DNA of 52,541 nucleotides from contig CACZZF010000020.1 in assembly GCA_902785575.1 (NCBI GenBank), positions 1 through 52,541 of the forward strand, given 5' to 3'. The notes beneath the pieces are model-generated. The model was not told the DNA's origin. It saw nothing but the letters and a program-made list of their open reading frames with translations, and ran no database searches. Positions 8,601 through 16,390 of the stretch are shown here, piece after piece. Made by a program: the position numbers and the translations under genes. Position 1 is the first letter of the stretch. Each line of letters starts with the position of its first letter. The stretch comes from an uncultured Bacteroidia bacterium. GTDB taxonomy: Bacteria; Bacteroidota; Bacteroidia; Bacteroidales; UBA932.

Positions 8601-9008
8601 GACAGGTACACCCTTGCCCTGGACGGGTTGCAAGGTTTCGACCAAAACTTCAAATACCATGTGGCCGCGCTCAAGTCCCCTATTCCATTCCGTTTCGGAG
8701 TCAATCTCGGGGGCAATTTCACTGACTGGAGATGGAAATTAGGAAAGGCCAAGTTCAAGAGCACTAAGATTCCTCTGTTTGATGATGAGATCGACGGGCT
8801 CCGGCTCAATCTGGTCAGCTCGATCCACAGCATCTTTGACCGAGGCATCGAGCAAGCTATAAGGCGTAATGAGGAGGCTCAGCAAGCGATAGAGGAGAAG
8901 AAGGCAGAGGTCGCCTATTCGGCCGACCTGACAGAGGATCTGTCGGAAAAGGAAGTGAAGGAACTGGAAGCAGCTGAGGAAGAAGATTCTTCGCTTCGCT
9001 CAGAATGA
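5685..9008 (+). CDS. AsmA-like inner-membrane-anchored protein
   Basis: A large protein of about 1107 residues with one N-terminal transmembrane helix (about 9-33) and a long periplasmic beta-rich body. The N-terminal layout (VLSPKVLTRLANKYAAEYV, then VRFSNIKASVFKSFPNLNV) and the C-terminal repeats are those of AsmA/TamB-like proteins, which are linked to lipid transport or outer-membrane assembly. I choose GTG at 5685 because the ATG at 5649 lies in the rpsU terminator. Residues around 610-645 form an Arg/Gly/Ser-rich insert encoded by a palindromic sequence (7541-7561). The C-terminus (DSSLRSE) is encoded by another likely dispersed repeat (8985-9010). A -7-like TAAATTTG at 5672-5679 is close to the start. 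The exact start is uncertain. Confidence 0.85.
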   Translation: MSKRGKHLALKIILWSILGLVVAVAVAVQVVLSPKVLTRLANKYAAEYVDGEVRFSNIKASVFKSFPNLNVTADGFSVVGQDPPDTLASFDRLSLSINYMEALKGKVKVKHAILEHPRIFLHQYDSTRASWNIIKIPSSEDTSSFTLPPISVGRVSLEKSPYIEYKNDPDSIAAAVSVDHLTIKNLKDHYGIDLDSKVALNMTSTGKMDLPVKIQSELYTDFERKVFSIKDLKASLAMLDLQAEGMVDMSSDSIYIKASAAMDDEPVRDVTRYFGDNFPILKKLDTDAMLSLDADCDGFYNPKTGKLPELTVHAFVPDSKIAWKGLDEKGRFDLDATAYIRDGILSAEVPDLCLKIKGADVDLKGSSEDLLNGDPLLKVDSRLHLVLDSLMRFLPEGTDIRARGNLDGYLKGSFKLSQLDLYNFDKIGLQGSLSSPGIRVRAFGDTLSAFLGRTAVSLGPLSKTSPSDSSSKHVGLTASVDSLSAQYGPSTYFRGRGIRLTARNSEETVKGTKNRHPLTGRVDITSIGMMDLDSCFVGVRDSKNTYKLYQAPKNGETTPYLNISSQNKRIFVRESVNRYSMEDASLAVTASPVNTSRQNRGPGFAEGRRPRRDSLGLRRPSTGSGQRSVRPIYERDFEKKDIRISLGESFSKFMREWNISGNLSVGNGKVITPYMPLENSLSGLEGKFTNNQIDLANLTLRSGSSDISARGTLSGLRRALASGRGMLNLDLNLSSDTIDVNELLVAINAGGQFTPPGGNAALSGVDDNEYMEVVKEEAVTDTASLSSLIVVPGNLNAKVNVQAGTIRYSDLETSFASADLEMKDRCLQVSNTLAMTNMGEVFMEGFYATRSKQDITSGFDLMFSNITAEKVIQLFPAVDSIIPMLKAFSGMLDCELAATASIDTAMNIMLPTLNGMVKIDGKDLTLSESAELDKLRKTLRFKDRDSSYIDKMSVRGIVKENQLEVFPFILKVDRYTLALDGLQGFDQNFKYHVAALKSPIPFRFGVNLGGNFTDWRWKLGKAKFKSTKIPLFDDEIDGLRLNLVSSIHSIFDRGIEQAIRRNEEAQQAIEEKKAEVAYSADLTEDLSEKEVKELEAAEEEDSSLRSE
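7541..7561. repeat. Palindromic dispersed-type repeat inside the AsmA-like gene
   Basis: CCCTTCGACAGGCTCAGGG is an imperfect palindrome of a kind I recall as scattered through many bacterial genomes. Here it is read in frame as RPSTGSG and lies in a low-complexity insert. Confidence 0.55.
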
Positions 9009-9010
9009 CA
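8985..9010. repeat. Dispersed-type repeat forming the 3' end of the AsmA-like gene
   Basis: The sequence TTCTTCGCTTCGCTCAGAAT and its flanks match a string I recall as a common interspersed repeat in Bacteroidetes and other genomes. The stop codon TGA at 9006-9008 lies within it. Confidence 0.55.
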
Positions 9011-9035
9011 AAAGACCGCCAAGATGACGGTCTTT
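9011..9035. terminator. Hairpin terminator between the AsmA-like gene and tRNA-Leu
   Basis: AAAGACCG pairs with CGGTCTTT across a 9-nt loop. The flanking A and T runs let it serve both the plus-strand AsmA-like gene and the minus-strand tRNA transcript. Confidence 0.75.
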
Positions 9036-9037
9036 CG

Positions 9038-9117
9038 TGCGAGTGAAGGGACTCGAACCCATACGCCTAAGCACCAGATCCTAAGTCTGGCTTGTCTACC
9101 AATTCCAACACACTCGC
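9038..9117 (-). tRNA. tRNA-Leu (anticodon TAG)
   Basis: Read on the minus strand, an 80-nt cloverleaf: acceptor GCGAGTG/CACTCGC with discriminator A, D-arm TTG...CAA with GGTAGA, anticodon stem CCAGA/TCTGG and loop CTTAGGA giving anticodon TAG. An 11-nt variable region and a TTCGAGT T-loop follow. One T-stem pair is T-T. CCA is not encoded. The long variable arm and D-loop fit leucine. Its promoter is at 9129-9158. Confidence 0.88.
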
Positions 9118-9128
9118 GGACGGGACTG

Positions 9129-9158
9129 CAAATATAGCAGATTTTTTATAAATGCAAG
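9129..9158 (-). promoter_or_regulatory. Promoter of tRNA-Leu
   Basis: On the minus strand, CTTG (9155-9158) and TATATTTG (9129-9136) with an 18-bp spacer fit the Bacteroidetes consensus. The start of transcription would fall a few bases before the tRNA. The element overlaps the last codons of the broken CheR tail. Confidence 0.6.
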
Positions 9159-9321
9159 TGTTATCCAACTGAATCAAATTCATCGAACCCGGATCATGGA
9201 TCCCTTCCCGAACCAAGTCATCACTTATCACAAGATAGCCTCCATCATTAAGGGATGCGGCCAGTTTCCCTTGTACCTGACTCTTGACATCATTTTCGAA
9301 GAATTTAATCACATTCCTACA
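9139..9321 (-). pseudogene. Out-of-frame C-terminal piece of the CheR methyltransferase domain
   Basis: In a frame different from the upstream gene the minus strand reads CRNVIKFFEND, then LNDGGYLVIS and a tail ending CIYKKS. This is the conserved CheR pattern (CRNVLIYF, then GGYL, then IY+K). The upstream frame ends at NLVGM just before it, so the two parts belong to one domain split by a frameshift. Around ten residues usually found between the NL and CRNV motifs also seem to be missing. There is no own stop: the frame runs on into the tRNA. A sequencing or assembly error cannot be ruled out. Confidence 0.65.
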
Positions 9322-11429
9322 AGATTATGGCACTTGGTCTGGACCATTTGCCTTAAATCGGAAGAAATCCGGAACTGCTGCTGATGCTCGAACGTGGCCA
9401 AATAATGATGGTATTCAGTTGGAATTTCCTTAATTGTGCTTATAGGGTATAGTCCATCTTGACATTTCCGCAATTGCTCGGGATTATAATCAGTCGCCAG
9501 CAAATCAATCATATCAGAGGGAAGGAAGTCCAAAAGAACCATAAGCAGGCTATAAACTTCTTTACCATTGGCACATCCGGCACACCACACACGAATCTTG
9601 TTTCCGGGAGTATTCCGGAAAGACGAACGACATATTCCGCCTAACTTCGGCCATACATCACCTCTGAAAAAGTGAGACCCTAAAAAGGTCAGATTCACTC
9701 GCATCTGAGACAAAGCCTCGGGATTGGACGCCACTTCATTGTAGTAATCCTGAAGTGATCCGAATCCGTGGTTGATGGCCTGACGGCTAAGTTGAGACAG
9801 GACTTGTTGCCGGGAATAACAAGTGAGTTCCGGAACTATAACCTCGAATTGGCGCAAGACAGCCAGGTCGGCTTTGTCATGCGGAGTGTACCGCGTCACA
9901 AAAAGGCGAACCCTCCTCCTCAATCTTTGGAACCAGTTGGAATTCACGACTTTAAGCCTAAAGTCAATCCCATTCCCACGAGCCTCGCATGCGGATAATG
10001 AAACTCCCGGATTTGAATTGGCGTCAAACCCGGCCAGGGCATTGTCATTGGCTACGCAACCTCTCACCAAATGTCTTACTCTTTGGCCCTCGCCTCCCAA
10101 TTTGAATCCAACACCGGTTTTCGGATCCACAGACGGACGGGTCTCATCAGAAAGCCAACCATTATACTCCGCGACACATCCTTCCAAAGTAACCGGGCCT
10201 ATCTTACCGATGGAACTCTTTGTATAAAGGTCAAAACCATCATCAATATTATGGAATGCCTTGCAATTAAAGAACCCATTACCCTCCCCAACAGAAAGCT
10301 TCGCTCCGAAACCATCCGCATTGCGACGCACCGCATCGCAGTTGTCATGGGAGACACAAGACTCAACCCTATTCCTCGCCGGCCATTCTTTCTTGGAAGA
10401 ACCGGGAAAAGAGCAGATCAGGAATCCAGTGTCTCCGTTTCCACTGGCCTCACAATTACGGATGACATTGTTCGAACCACAAATCAACAACCCGCAAGAG
10501 GGAGCGTTCCTGAAAACCAAACCATCTAATACCCAATAACTTCCCTGAAGTATCATCGCCGGGAGCCTATCCTTGGAAGAACCCCCGTCAATAATGGCTT
10601 TCCCAAGATGTTCGGCACGAAGGATTATCGGCTTACCGGCAGTACCGGATTGGTGCTTCCTGATATAAAATGTCCCTGCATTATACACGCCGTCAGGAAG
10701 AATAATCTCACTGCCCGGGGCGGCATCTCGAAAAGATGGCTCAAGATTATCCACAAGCTCCCGGGAAAAAGGATAAACCGATACTTGCTTTTTGATTGTC
10801 CCCTTTGGAGTATGACTCTTCTTTCCGGGACTTGTTATAAACTTGACATCGGAAATATTCATCTTGATATTCCCGGCCACAGCGATACCGACATAAATCG
10901 CCCTCCTGTCCTGCCTTAACAAGAAATCGCAGCCAGGGACAAAAATAGTCTCCTCACCAGAATCTGTCCGCATTGAGGCGACAAAGCCCTCATTTGTTTT
11001 CTCGAGACTGAAGACTTGCCGCTCGCCATCGTTAATCCGATCTTTAATTATCGCCGATGGGAATAGCCTGGACGCATCCAAGAGCCTCCGGCCATCTTGA
11101 GGCATGGCCTCACGATCCGTATACCCCCCGACAATCCTGACCCCATATGAGTAGCCATATCTGATTGAAGACCGGAAACACCCGACCATCAAGCTGTTAC
11201 GATGACGGGAGAGACTTGAGGAACTGGCCACGGTATCCACAACCATAATCCCATATCCAGACTGGTAATCAGAGCCTGAAGCATCCTCAACCTCAAAAGA
11301 CACTGAGATGGAAAAGTTCTCCTTTCCTGGATCAACCTCAACATATGAGAAGTTGAAGCTGTCCTGGGAGTCGGCAAGTTTGCCACCATCATGGCGGCCA
11401 AGTGTCCTTATCTTCCAAGTCTCACGCAT
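9309..11429 (-). CDS. PL9-like beta-helix protein fused to a CheR-type methyltransferase, C-terminus broken
   Basis: A 706-residue chimera with no signal peptide. Residues 1-200 look like a beta-sandwich; 220-490 form a right-handed beta-helix like PL9 lyases. NADGFGAKL (Asp372) and IDDGFDLYTK (Asp396, Asp397, Asp400) match the calcium site, and GFKLGGEG (Lys443) matches the catalytic lysine of that family. Residues 535-706 match CheR: an N-terminal region with LTFLGSHFFRGDVW, the SAM motif VWCAGCANGKEVYS (614-627) and ATDYN (645-649). The frame stops at NLVGM where CheR should continue (see 9139-9321). It ends the long operon, overlapping the methyltransferase gene upstream by 8 nt. The lyase call is better supported than methyltransferase activity, which is probably lost. 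Confidence 0.75.
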   Translation of the reverse strand: MRETWKIRTLGRHDGGKLADSQDSFNFSYVEVDPGKENFSISVSFEVEDASGSDYQSGYGIMVVDTVASSSSLSRHRNSLMVGCFRSSIRYGYSYGVRIVGGYTDREAMPQDGRRLLDASRLFPSAIIKDRINDGERQVFSLEKTNEGFVASMRTDSGEETIFVPGCDFLLRQDRRAIYVGIAVAGNIKMNISDVKFITSPGKKSHTPKGTIKKQVSVYPFSRELVDNLEPSFRDAAPGSEIILPDGVYNAGTFYIRKHQSGTAGKPIILRAEHLGKAIIDGGSSKDRLPAMILQGSYWVLDGLVFRNAPSCGLLICGSNNVIRNCEASGNGDTGFLICSFPGSSKKEWPARNRVESCVSHDNCDAVRRNADGFGAKLSVGEGNGFFNCKAFHNIDDGFDLYTKSSIGKIGPVTLEGCVAEYNGWLSDETRPSVDPKTGVGFKLGGEGQRVRHLVRGCVANDNALAGFDANSNPGVSLSACEARGNGIDFRLKVVNSNWFQRLRRRVRLFVTRYTPHDKADLAVLRQFEVIVPELTCYSRQQVLSQLSRQAINHGFGSLQDYYNEVASNPEALSQMRVNLTFLGSHFFRGDVWPKLGGICRSSFRNTPGNKIRVWCAGCANGKEVYSLLMVLLDFLPSDMIDLLATDYNPEQLRKCQDGLYPISTIKEIPTEYHHYLATFEHQQQFRISSDLRQMVQTKCHNLVGM

Positions 11430-12273
11430 GTAAAAGAGATTTGAGCTTCCTCAATAAACGAATGTGAAAAGCATTTAAAGATCGCGAATTCATTTTAACC
11501 GCTTCTTCAAATAGCCAGACTGACCGCGACGGATAACGCTGTATGATAAAATCATAATAGTACTGGAAACCCTTACCGGCAAAAGTCCAGTTTTGAGTAA
11601 GAGCTCCGAAAACGTTATTGATATACTTTAAGGTCTCCGAGTTAATGACAAATGCCCCGATATTTGGATAGTCCGGAGTCCGGGTAGCATCCCTATTGAC
11701 ATATTTCCGGGCCACAACAGCATTGAAAAGGACATTGGTGGCGATGTTTTCCGGATTTGGATGCTTGCCTTGGTTTTGACGTATGTCATGTAAACAGACT
11801 ACAGCTTCCGGACTCAAAAAAGGAAATACCACTAGGAAATCAAGGATTTCCCCCGGCATGACATGGGTTGTGTCAAGCACGACGAAATCTATGTCTCCAC
11901 CTATCTCATCCATCACTTGAGGCAGATATACACCCCTAAAAAGATGATAATCCTTGCATCCCAGATCCTTACAAGCCTTTTCTCCAAGCCGTCCGGTCTT
12001 ATTGGATTTACGGCCAATAAACTCCTTAATCTCAACCGAATACATCGAAAAAGGCATCTGCAAGGCATTCATCGCCTGTAATATCACAGCCGTCGTACCA
12101 CCATGCGAGACTCCTACTTCGAGAATCTTCCGTGGACGAAACTTTTTCAAGAGCCCACAGATGAACCCCGAGTCTTGCTCATACATTTTGATACCGGACT
12201 TCACTTCCGGAATCTTTTCAGTGACAAGCCTTCTCGGATTCAAGTCAGGCTCTATTCCGTCAATAATATACAT
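11422..12273 (-). CDS. SAM-dependent methyltransferase (Methyltransf_24/CmcI-like)
   Basis: A 283-residue class I methyltransferase. The SAM-binding motif EVGVSHGGTT is at 52-60, an acidic residue follows in MYSVEIKE, and FVVLDTTHV near 132-140 with CLHDIRQN completes the Rossmann pattern. Its place at the end of a glycan operon suggests methylation of a sugar or of a chain end; the substrate cannot be named. It starts 4 bp after the GT-C gene stop and overlaps the next gene by 8 nt, so translation is probably coupled. Confidence 0.8.
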   Translation of the reverse strand: MYIIDGIEPDLNPRRLVTEKIPEVKSGIKMYEQDSGFICGLLKKFRPRKILEVGVSHGGTTAVILQAMNALQMPFSMYSVEIKEFIGRKSNKTGRLGEKACKDLGCKDYHLFRGVYLPQVMDEIGGDIDFVVLDTTHVMPGEILDFLVVFPFLSPEAVVCLHDIRQNQGKHPNPENIATNVLFNAVVARKYVNRDATRTPDYPNIGAFVINSETLKYINNVFGALTQNWTFAGKGFQYYYDFIIQRYPSRSVWLFEEAVKMNSRSLNAFHIRLLRKLKSLLHA

Positions 12274-12277
12274 GCCA

Positions 12278-13870
12278 CTAATGTTTTTCGCAAAGATAAA
12301 CTATCGCCTTCCCGGAGGCATACAGCATATATGTCGAATAGCCGCTTCTCCTGATCAAGCCAAGCGTCTTGGAAGGAGCCAAATACTCCGACTCCCAGAA
12401 TAAGAAAGCTTCGGGAAGGTCCGGAAGGACATCATTTGATGGCTGACGGCATACAGGATAAATCGAAGATGACCCATCCAGCATGTATGTGCTGTAATAT
12501 GCGTTGAAGTTGAATTCGGGATCATAGTCTACCACCGCCTTCAAGTCAGAATGGGCGGAAACACGCTCAAGAGCAGGTTTCAGTCCCTCATAGACATATG
12601 TGACATCTCTTCTATAGAACGGCATCAAAGAAGCAACCAATACCACGGCGAATGCTACCTTGTACACAACCCCGGAGATTTTGCCGCTTCCGGCCATCCG
12701 ATCCAGCAATACCCACAACAAGATGAATATCAATAAGAACATGAATGAGTAGTACCTTGTGTAAGTCACACCACAGAGCCCGCAGAACAACCAGAAAACC
12801 GCGACGGCTCCGATCAGGATCCAGTCGAATCCGTCTATCAACTTAAGAGAGTGTTTCCTTACCGCCCAATACAGCATCAACCCTAAAATGACAATGAGAA
12901 GCGTCAATTCCATTCCTCCTCCGACAGACTCGGCAAAAGATTTCAAAGAGTACAGGAGAGAGACGATCTTCTCTCGCATAGAACTGTTGACGAGATAATC
13001 TGCAAGTCTGGCGGTAGCGCCATGTCCCATGGAAGCATATGAGGAAGGATGAAAAATAACATCCAATAGATGAGACTTTTTCCAAGAAAACAGGATTCCA
13101 CCGACTATCAGGGGCAAGGAATAATAGGCGGCTTGAAGATACCTTTTCTTGGCTATAAGACCTACGGCGAAAAAGAATATCAGGGCTCCCCCGATCACAA
13201 AAATAAGCTCAGAGTTCTTGAAAGCGAGATATAGCGTCAGTATGGCCGCCACCTCATAAAGGATATTCTTTTTATGCGATGTCCCATCCCACATAAGTTT
13301 ATGGAGGACAATCGCGACAAAGAAAAGGAGAAGGGTCCACGCATAGAAACGGCAGTATACGGAAAGCTCCAAAACCATAGGGCAGAACCCCCACATAGTA
13401 ACGGCAAGCAATGAGGTCCGCCGATCAAACCCGAGACAAGAATCCAGGAAAAAGAACAGAAGCAGCTGGAATAATATCCACACGAATATGTTGAAACAAA
13501 TGCAGATCCATTTTGGTGGTCCGCCTCTTCCAAATACTGTCTCGAGGGCGTTGATGATCCACATATAATTTCTGTCGAAGAAGAACTTCTTTGCAGTCAA
13601 GGAGATAGGGAGATCAAAAACGCTTTCCCCCTCCTCCATGGTGTACCTGGTCTTCAAATCCTTCACCGACAACCAGTCCTCAACTTTCCACAAAGAACTG
13701 TCATCCATATATTCTATCGAGTCCTTATGGTTGTTGATATTCTGGACATACTCAAAAGTGAACAACTCGTCGATGTAATAGCCGGCCTTCCGGGAAGCCC
13801 AGTAAAACATCGCCCCGCATTGGAGAGCGATAATGACCACCAGAATTCCTAATGACTGTTTTCTTGTCAT
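12278..13870 (-). CDS. Polytopic GT-C glycosyltransferase (GT39/ArnT-like)
   Basis: About 530 residues with roughly ten or more membrane helices. The first extracytoplasmic loop has the Asp-Glu pair of GT-C enzymes in GYYIDELFTFEY (Asp34/Glu35). Such enzymes move a sugar from a polyprenyl-phosphate donor to an acceptor outside the cytosol. I prefer the ATG at 13870 since it overlaps the upstream TGA (ATGA); a start at 13885 is also possible. A dolichol-phosphate-mannose-synthase-like GT2 lies two genes upstream and could make the donor. Sugar and acceptor are unknown. Confidence 0.75.
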   Translation of the reverse strand: MTRKQSLGILVVIIALQCGAMFYWASRKAGYYIDELFTFEYVQNINNHKDSIEYMDDSSLWKVEDWLSVKDLKTRYTMEEGESVFDLPISLTAKKFFFDRNYMWIINALETVFGRGGPPKWICICFNIFVWILFQLLLFFFLDSCLGFDRRTSLLAVTMWGFCPMVLELSVYCRFYAWTLLLFFVAIVLHKLMWDGTSHKKNILYEVAAILTLYLAFKNSELIFVIGGALIFFFAVGLIAKKRYLQAAYYSLPLIVGGILFSWKKSHLLDVIFHPSSYASMGHGATARLADYLVNSSMREKIVSLLYSLKSFAESVGGGMELTLLIVILGLMLYWAVRKHSLKLIDGFDWILIGAVAVFWLFCGLCGVTYTRYYSFMFLLIFILLWVLLDRMAGSGKISGVVYKVAFAVVLVASLMPFYRRDVTYVYEGLKPALERVSAHSDLKAVVDYDPEFNFNAYYSTYMLDGSSSIYPVCRQPSNDVLPDLPEAFLFWESEYLAPSKTLGLIRRSGYSTYMLYASGKAIVYLCEKH

Positions 13871-14916
13871 AATTCTTTCTCCCATAATGGTATAACCTTT
13901 TCCGTCGAGAATCGTTCCGCGAACATGCGTCCCCGATTAGAAAGACTATCCCTGAACTGTGGTTCATCATCCAGCTTTGCCATCGCTTCAGCCATGGCTC
14001 TCTCATCACCCACAGGAACCATCAAACAACTATCAGAGTCTCCGAATAACTCTCCTGCTCCTTCAAAAGCGGTCGTGACACATGGAAGTCCCATCATCAT
14101 CGCCTCCAGAAGAGCGTTAGGCATTCCCTCAAAATATGATGAGAGGACGAACATCTCAGCATCCTGAATCGCCTCGTGAATCCGGTCCACATACCCCTCC
14201 AAAAAGACTTTTCCCTCAAGTGACATATCACTGATCTGTCGTCTCAGAGCCCCTTCAAGAGGGCCTTTGCCATAAATATGAAGGGTGTGATCAGGATGAC
14301 TCGCAAGAAAAGTGGAGAAAGCCTTGATAAGGAGAGCGAAGTTCTTTTGTGGCCGAAGCCGCCCGGAGGCCACAATCTTATGACTATTACCGCTAGCCTC
14401 GCAAACCACCTCAACAGGGTTGGGAATCACGACACCCTTCCGGCGGATTTCTTCAGGGAACATATTCCGGACCGTATTTGACTGGAATATTACTTTATCC
14501 GCATGGCGGTACGCCAAACATGTCATACGGAAATGCCGTTCTCCCTTCTGACGTGGATTGTTCCTCTCTGACATAATCTTCCTTCCTCCGCCTAACGCGA
14601 ACGCGTTAAGAAGGCTCGGCTTTTTCAAAAAACTCAAAGTGACGTCCGGACGGAACCGGAGCCGGATAAAGGATAAGAAGAAATACCCGAATACTATGGA
14701 AATCAGGAACCGGAACGGTAATCTCGACTTTTTTCGAAGATCAAATAATCCAGCGTTATCAACCTTGACTTTATCAGAAATGGGATAAGGAGATGACGCT
14801 GAGGAAAAAGGCATTATATGAACCTCATGTTTATCAGCCAAAGCGCTGGCCACCCTGGAGGCGATACGCTCGGCACCGCCTCCCTCAAGGGAGGATATGA
14901 GGATAAGGATCTTCAT
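13867..14916 (-). CDS. Glycosyltransferase family 4
   Basis: A 349-residue GT-B enzyme. The N-terminal SSLEGGGAERIA loop is the usual start of GT4 proteins. RPQKNFALLIKAF and HIYGKGPLE mark the donor-binding half, and EGMPNALLEAMMMGLPC carries the EX7E-type motif. It uses a nucleotide-sugar donor at the cytosolic face. It is a close relative of the protein at 43662-44729, sharing MSERNNPR and KGVVIPNPV segments, so the two operons hold paralogs. The stop overlaps the next start by 4 nt. Confidence 0.88.
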   Translation of the reverse strand: MKILILISSLEGGGAERIASRVASALADKHEVHIMPFSSASSPYPISDKVKVDNAGLFDLRKKSRLPFRFLISIVFGYFFLSFIRLRFRPDVTLSFLKKPSLLNAFALGGGRKIMSERNNPRQKGERHFRMTCLAYRHADKVIFQSNTVRNMFPEEIRRKGVVIPNPVEVVCEASGNSHKIVASGRLRPQKNFALLIKAFSTFLASHPDHTLHIYGKGPLEGALRRQISDMSLEGKVFLEGYVDRIHEAIQDAEMFVLSSYFEGMPNALLEAMMMGLPCVTTAFEGAGELFGDSDSCLMVPVGDERAMAEAMAKLDDEPQFRDSLSNRGRMFAERFSTEKVIPLWEKEL

Positions 14917-14922
14917 CGAAGC

Positions 14923-15666
14923 TTAATAATCAACGACTTCCTTAATCACATAAGTGACCGGAGTCCGCTTGGAGGAACCTCTCCTAATGGCAAACAAGTC
15001 CCGTAATCCCTGGAAAATCCTGGACAATGAATTGTATTTTGACCGACCTCTTTTCCGTGGCATGTGCGAAACCACTATCTCCCCGACTTTACACCCCCGG
15101 TCTCGCAAGATGGCTGGAATAAACCTATGCTGACCACCTACCAAGTCCAAACCTTCCAGAACGTCTCGCCTGAAAACTTTCAATGTGCAACCGGAGTCAT
15201 GGATGCCATCTCGAAGGAAAACTTGCCTGCATACATAAGCCAGTTTCATCAGAAAACGTCTGGAAAAATTATCCTGACGGTCTTTTCTCCATCCGCACAC
15301 CACATCCAGATCATTATCGACCAGGTATTTGAGCATTATAGGAATATCCGAAGGATTATTCTGCCCGTCACCGTCAATGGCCGCGACATAATCACAAGAC
15401 GCGAGTTTGAAGCCACTGTCCAGGGCAGCCGTCTGCCCATAATGGTTATCAAATTCCACGTACTTTACAGGATGCAAAGTCTGGCAAACTCTCCTGGTAT
15501 CATCCGTGGAGCCGTCATTTACTATGATAATCTCGTACTCCGCGAACTGTTCATCACACATCATCTTACAATCCTCGAACAGTCTGCGTATACTCTCAGC
15601 CTCATCCCAAATTGGGACTACCACTGACAATGACTGTTTGCGAGTTGGCATAATAGAGACGGGCAA
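14923..15666 (-). CDS. GT2 glycosyltransferase, dolichol-phosphate mannose synthase-like
   Basis: A 247-residue GT-A enzyme with VVVPIWDEAESI at the start, IIVNDGSTDDT, AIDGDGQNNP as the DxD region and DSGCTLKVFRRDV, which is characteristic of the DPM1/GtrB/ArnC branch. It lacks the C-terminal membrane helices of GtrB and ArnC. It likely transfers a sugar from a nucleotide donor to polyprenyl phosphate, providing substrate for the GT-C proteins at 12278-13870 and 22646-24220; that link is inference. A second ATG at 15651 (MPTRKQS) is an alternative start. Confidence 0.82.
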   Translation of the reverse strand: MPVSIMPTRKQSLSVVVPIWDEAESIRRLFEDCKMMCDEQFAEYEIIIVNDGSTDDTRRVCQTLHPVKYVEFDNHYGQTAALDSGFKLASCDYVAAIDGDGQNNPSDIPIMLKYLVDNDLDVVCGWRKDRQDNFSRRFLMKLAYVCRQVFLRDGIHDSGCTLKVFRRDVLEGLDLVGGQHRFIPAILRDRGCKVGEIVVSHMPRKRGRSKYNSLSRIFQGLRDLFAIRRGSSKRTPVTYVIKEVVDY

Positions 15667-15681
15667 CTTTCTGGCTTACAA

Positions 15682-16341
15682 TTATTTCCGCAACATCATA
15701 AGACGTTGCCTAAGGACCGAGGCGTAATCCTTATACTCATCCCCTTTGTTGGTTTTGCCGAAATTTGTGTTATGGATACGACGATCGGTAGATACTATTC
15801 CGGTTTTCTTGATCAGAAAACCGTTCTGATCCATCCTTGATTGCCATTCTATTATCTCGCCGGTACGCTTGTCCTCAGAAAAAAAGCCGATTGTGTCGAA
15901 AACAGATTTCCTGATAAGAATAGCCCCGGTGAAAAGACCGTAATACGGCTCTGGACGGATTGTGGTACCTGGCATAGAAGCGATCTCAGGAGAGAGGAAA
16001 TCCTTCACCATAGACTGGACAGCAGAGGCATCAGGATCAGCCTCTATCATCTCATACATTGAGGCAAGAGCGCCTTCCCTGATAATGTCATCATGATCAA
16101 GGAACAAGACATATTCCCCAGTGGCAGCCTTAAGGCCAGTGTTTTTCGCGGCCACCTGGCCCTTGGAGACAGGATGTGAAATTACCTTGCAGCCCAATCC
16201 CGAGGCAATCTCCACCGTATTGTCAGTGGAGCCATCATCAATGACTAAAATCTCTACCGGAACACCCTGACGCAGAACACTTTCTATAGCCTCCTGAAGA
16301 TAATTGGAGCCGTTCTTTACCGGAATAATAACAGAAATCAT
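15682..16341 (-). CDS. GT2 glycosyltransferase
   Basis: A compact GT-A enzyme of 219 residues. ISVIIPVKNGSNYL opens the fold, DDGSTDNTVEIA binds the nucleotide and FLDHDDIIREGA holds the DxD-type metal site; the second half carries GEIIEWQSRM. At about 220 residues it is shorter than most neighbours and has no C-terminal extension. The gap to the gene upstream is 46 bp and holds a promoter-like sequence at 16383-16390, so it may begin a secondary transcript. Confidence 0.85.
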   Translation of the reverse strand: MISVIIPVKNGSNYLQEAIESVLRQGVPVEILVIDDGSTDNTVEIASGLGCKVISHPVSKGQVAAKNTGLKAATGEYVLFLDHDDIIREGALASMYEMIEADPDASAVQSMVKDFLSPEIASMPGTTIRPEPYYGLFTGAILIRKSVFDTIGFFSEDKRTGEIIEWQSRMDQNGFLIKKTGIVSTDRRIHNTNFGKTNKGDEYKDYASVLRQRLMMLRK

Positions 16342-16382
16342 TTAGCAATGCATTTTTTCACTTTAAGACGACAAAAGGTTTA

Positions 16383-16390
16383 CAAATTTA
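16383..16390 (-). promoter_or_regulatory. Possible internal promoter (-7 element)
   Basis: The minus strand reads TAAATTTG, the same -7 string as at 36170-36177, with a GTTG about 21 bp upstream. It overlaps the stop codon of the DGAHR gene and lies 41 bp before the GT2 start at 16341. It could give internal expression of the last six genes. Confidence 0.35.

Noticed and set aside
9067..9312. An 81-codon frame on the minus strand that could be called a small protein
   Set aside because: It continues into tRNA-Leu and has no own stop before it. Its first part is the out-of-frame CheR tail and its last part is translated tRNA, so it is recorded as a pseudogene fragment at 9139-9321.
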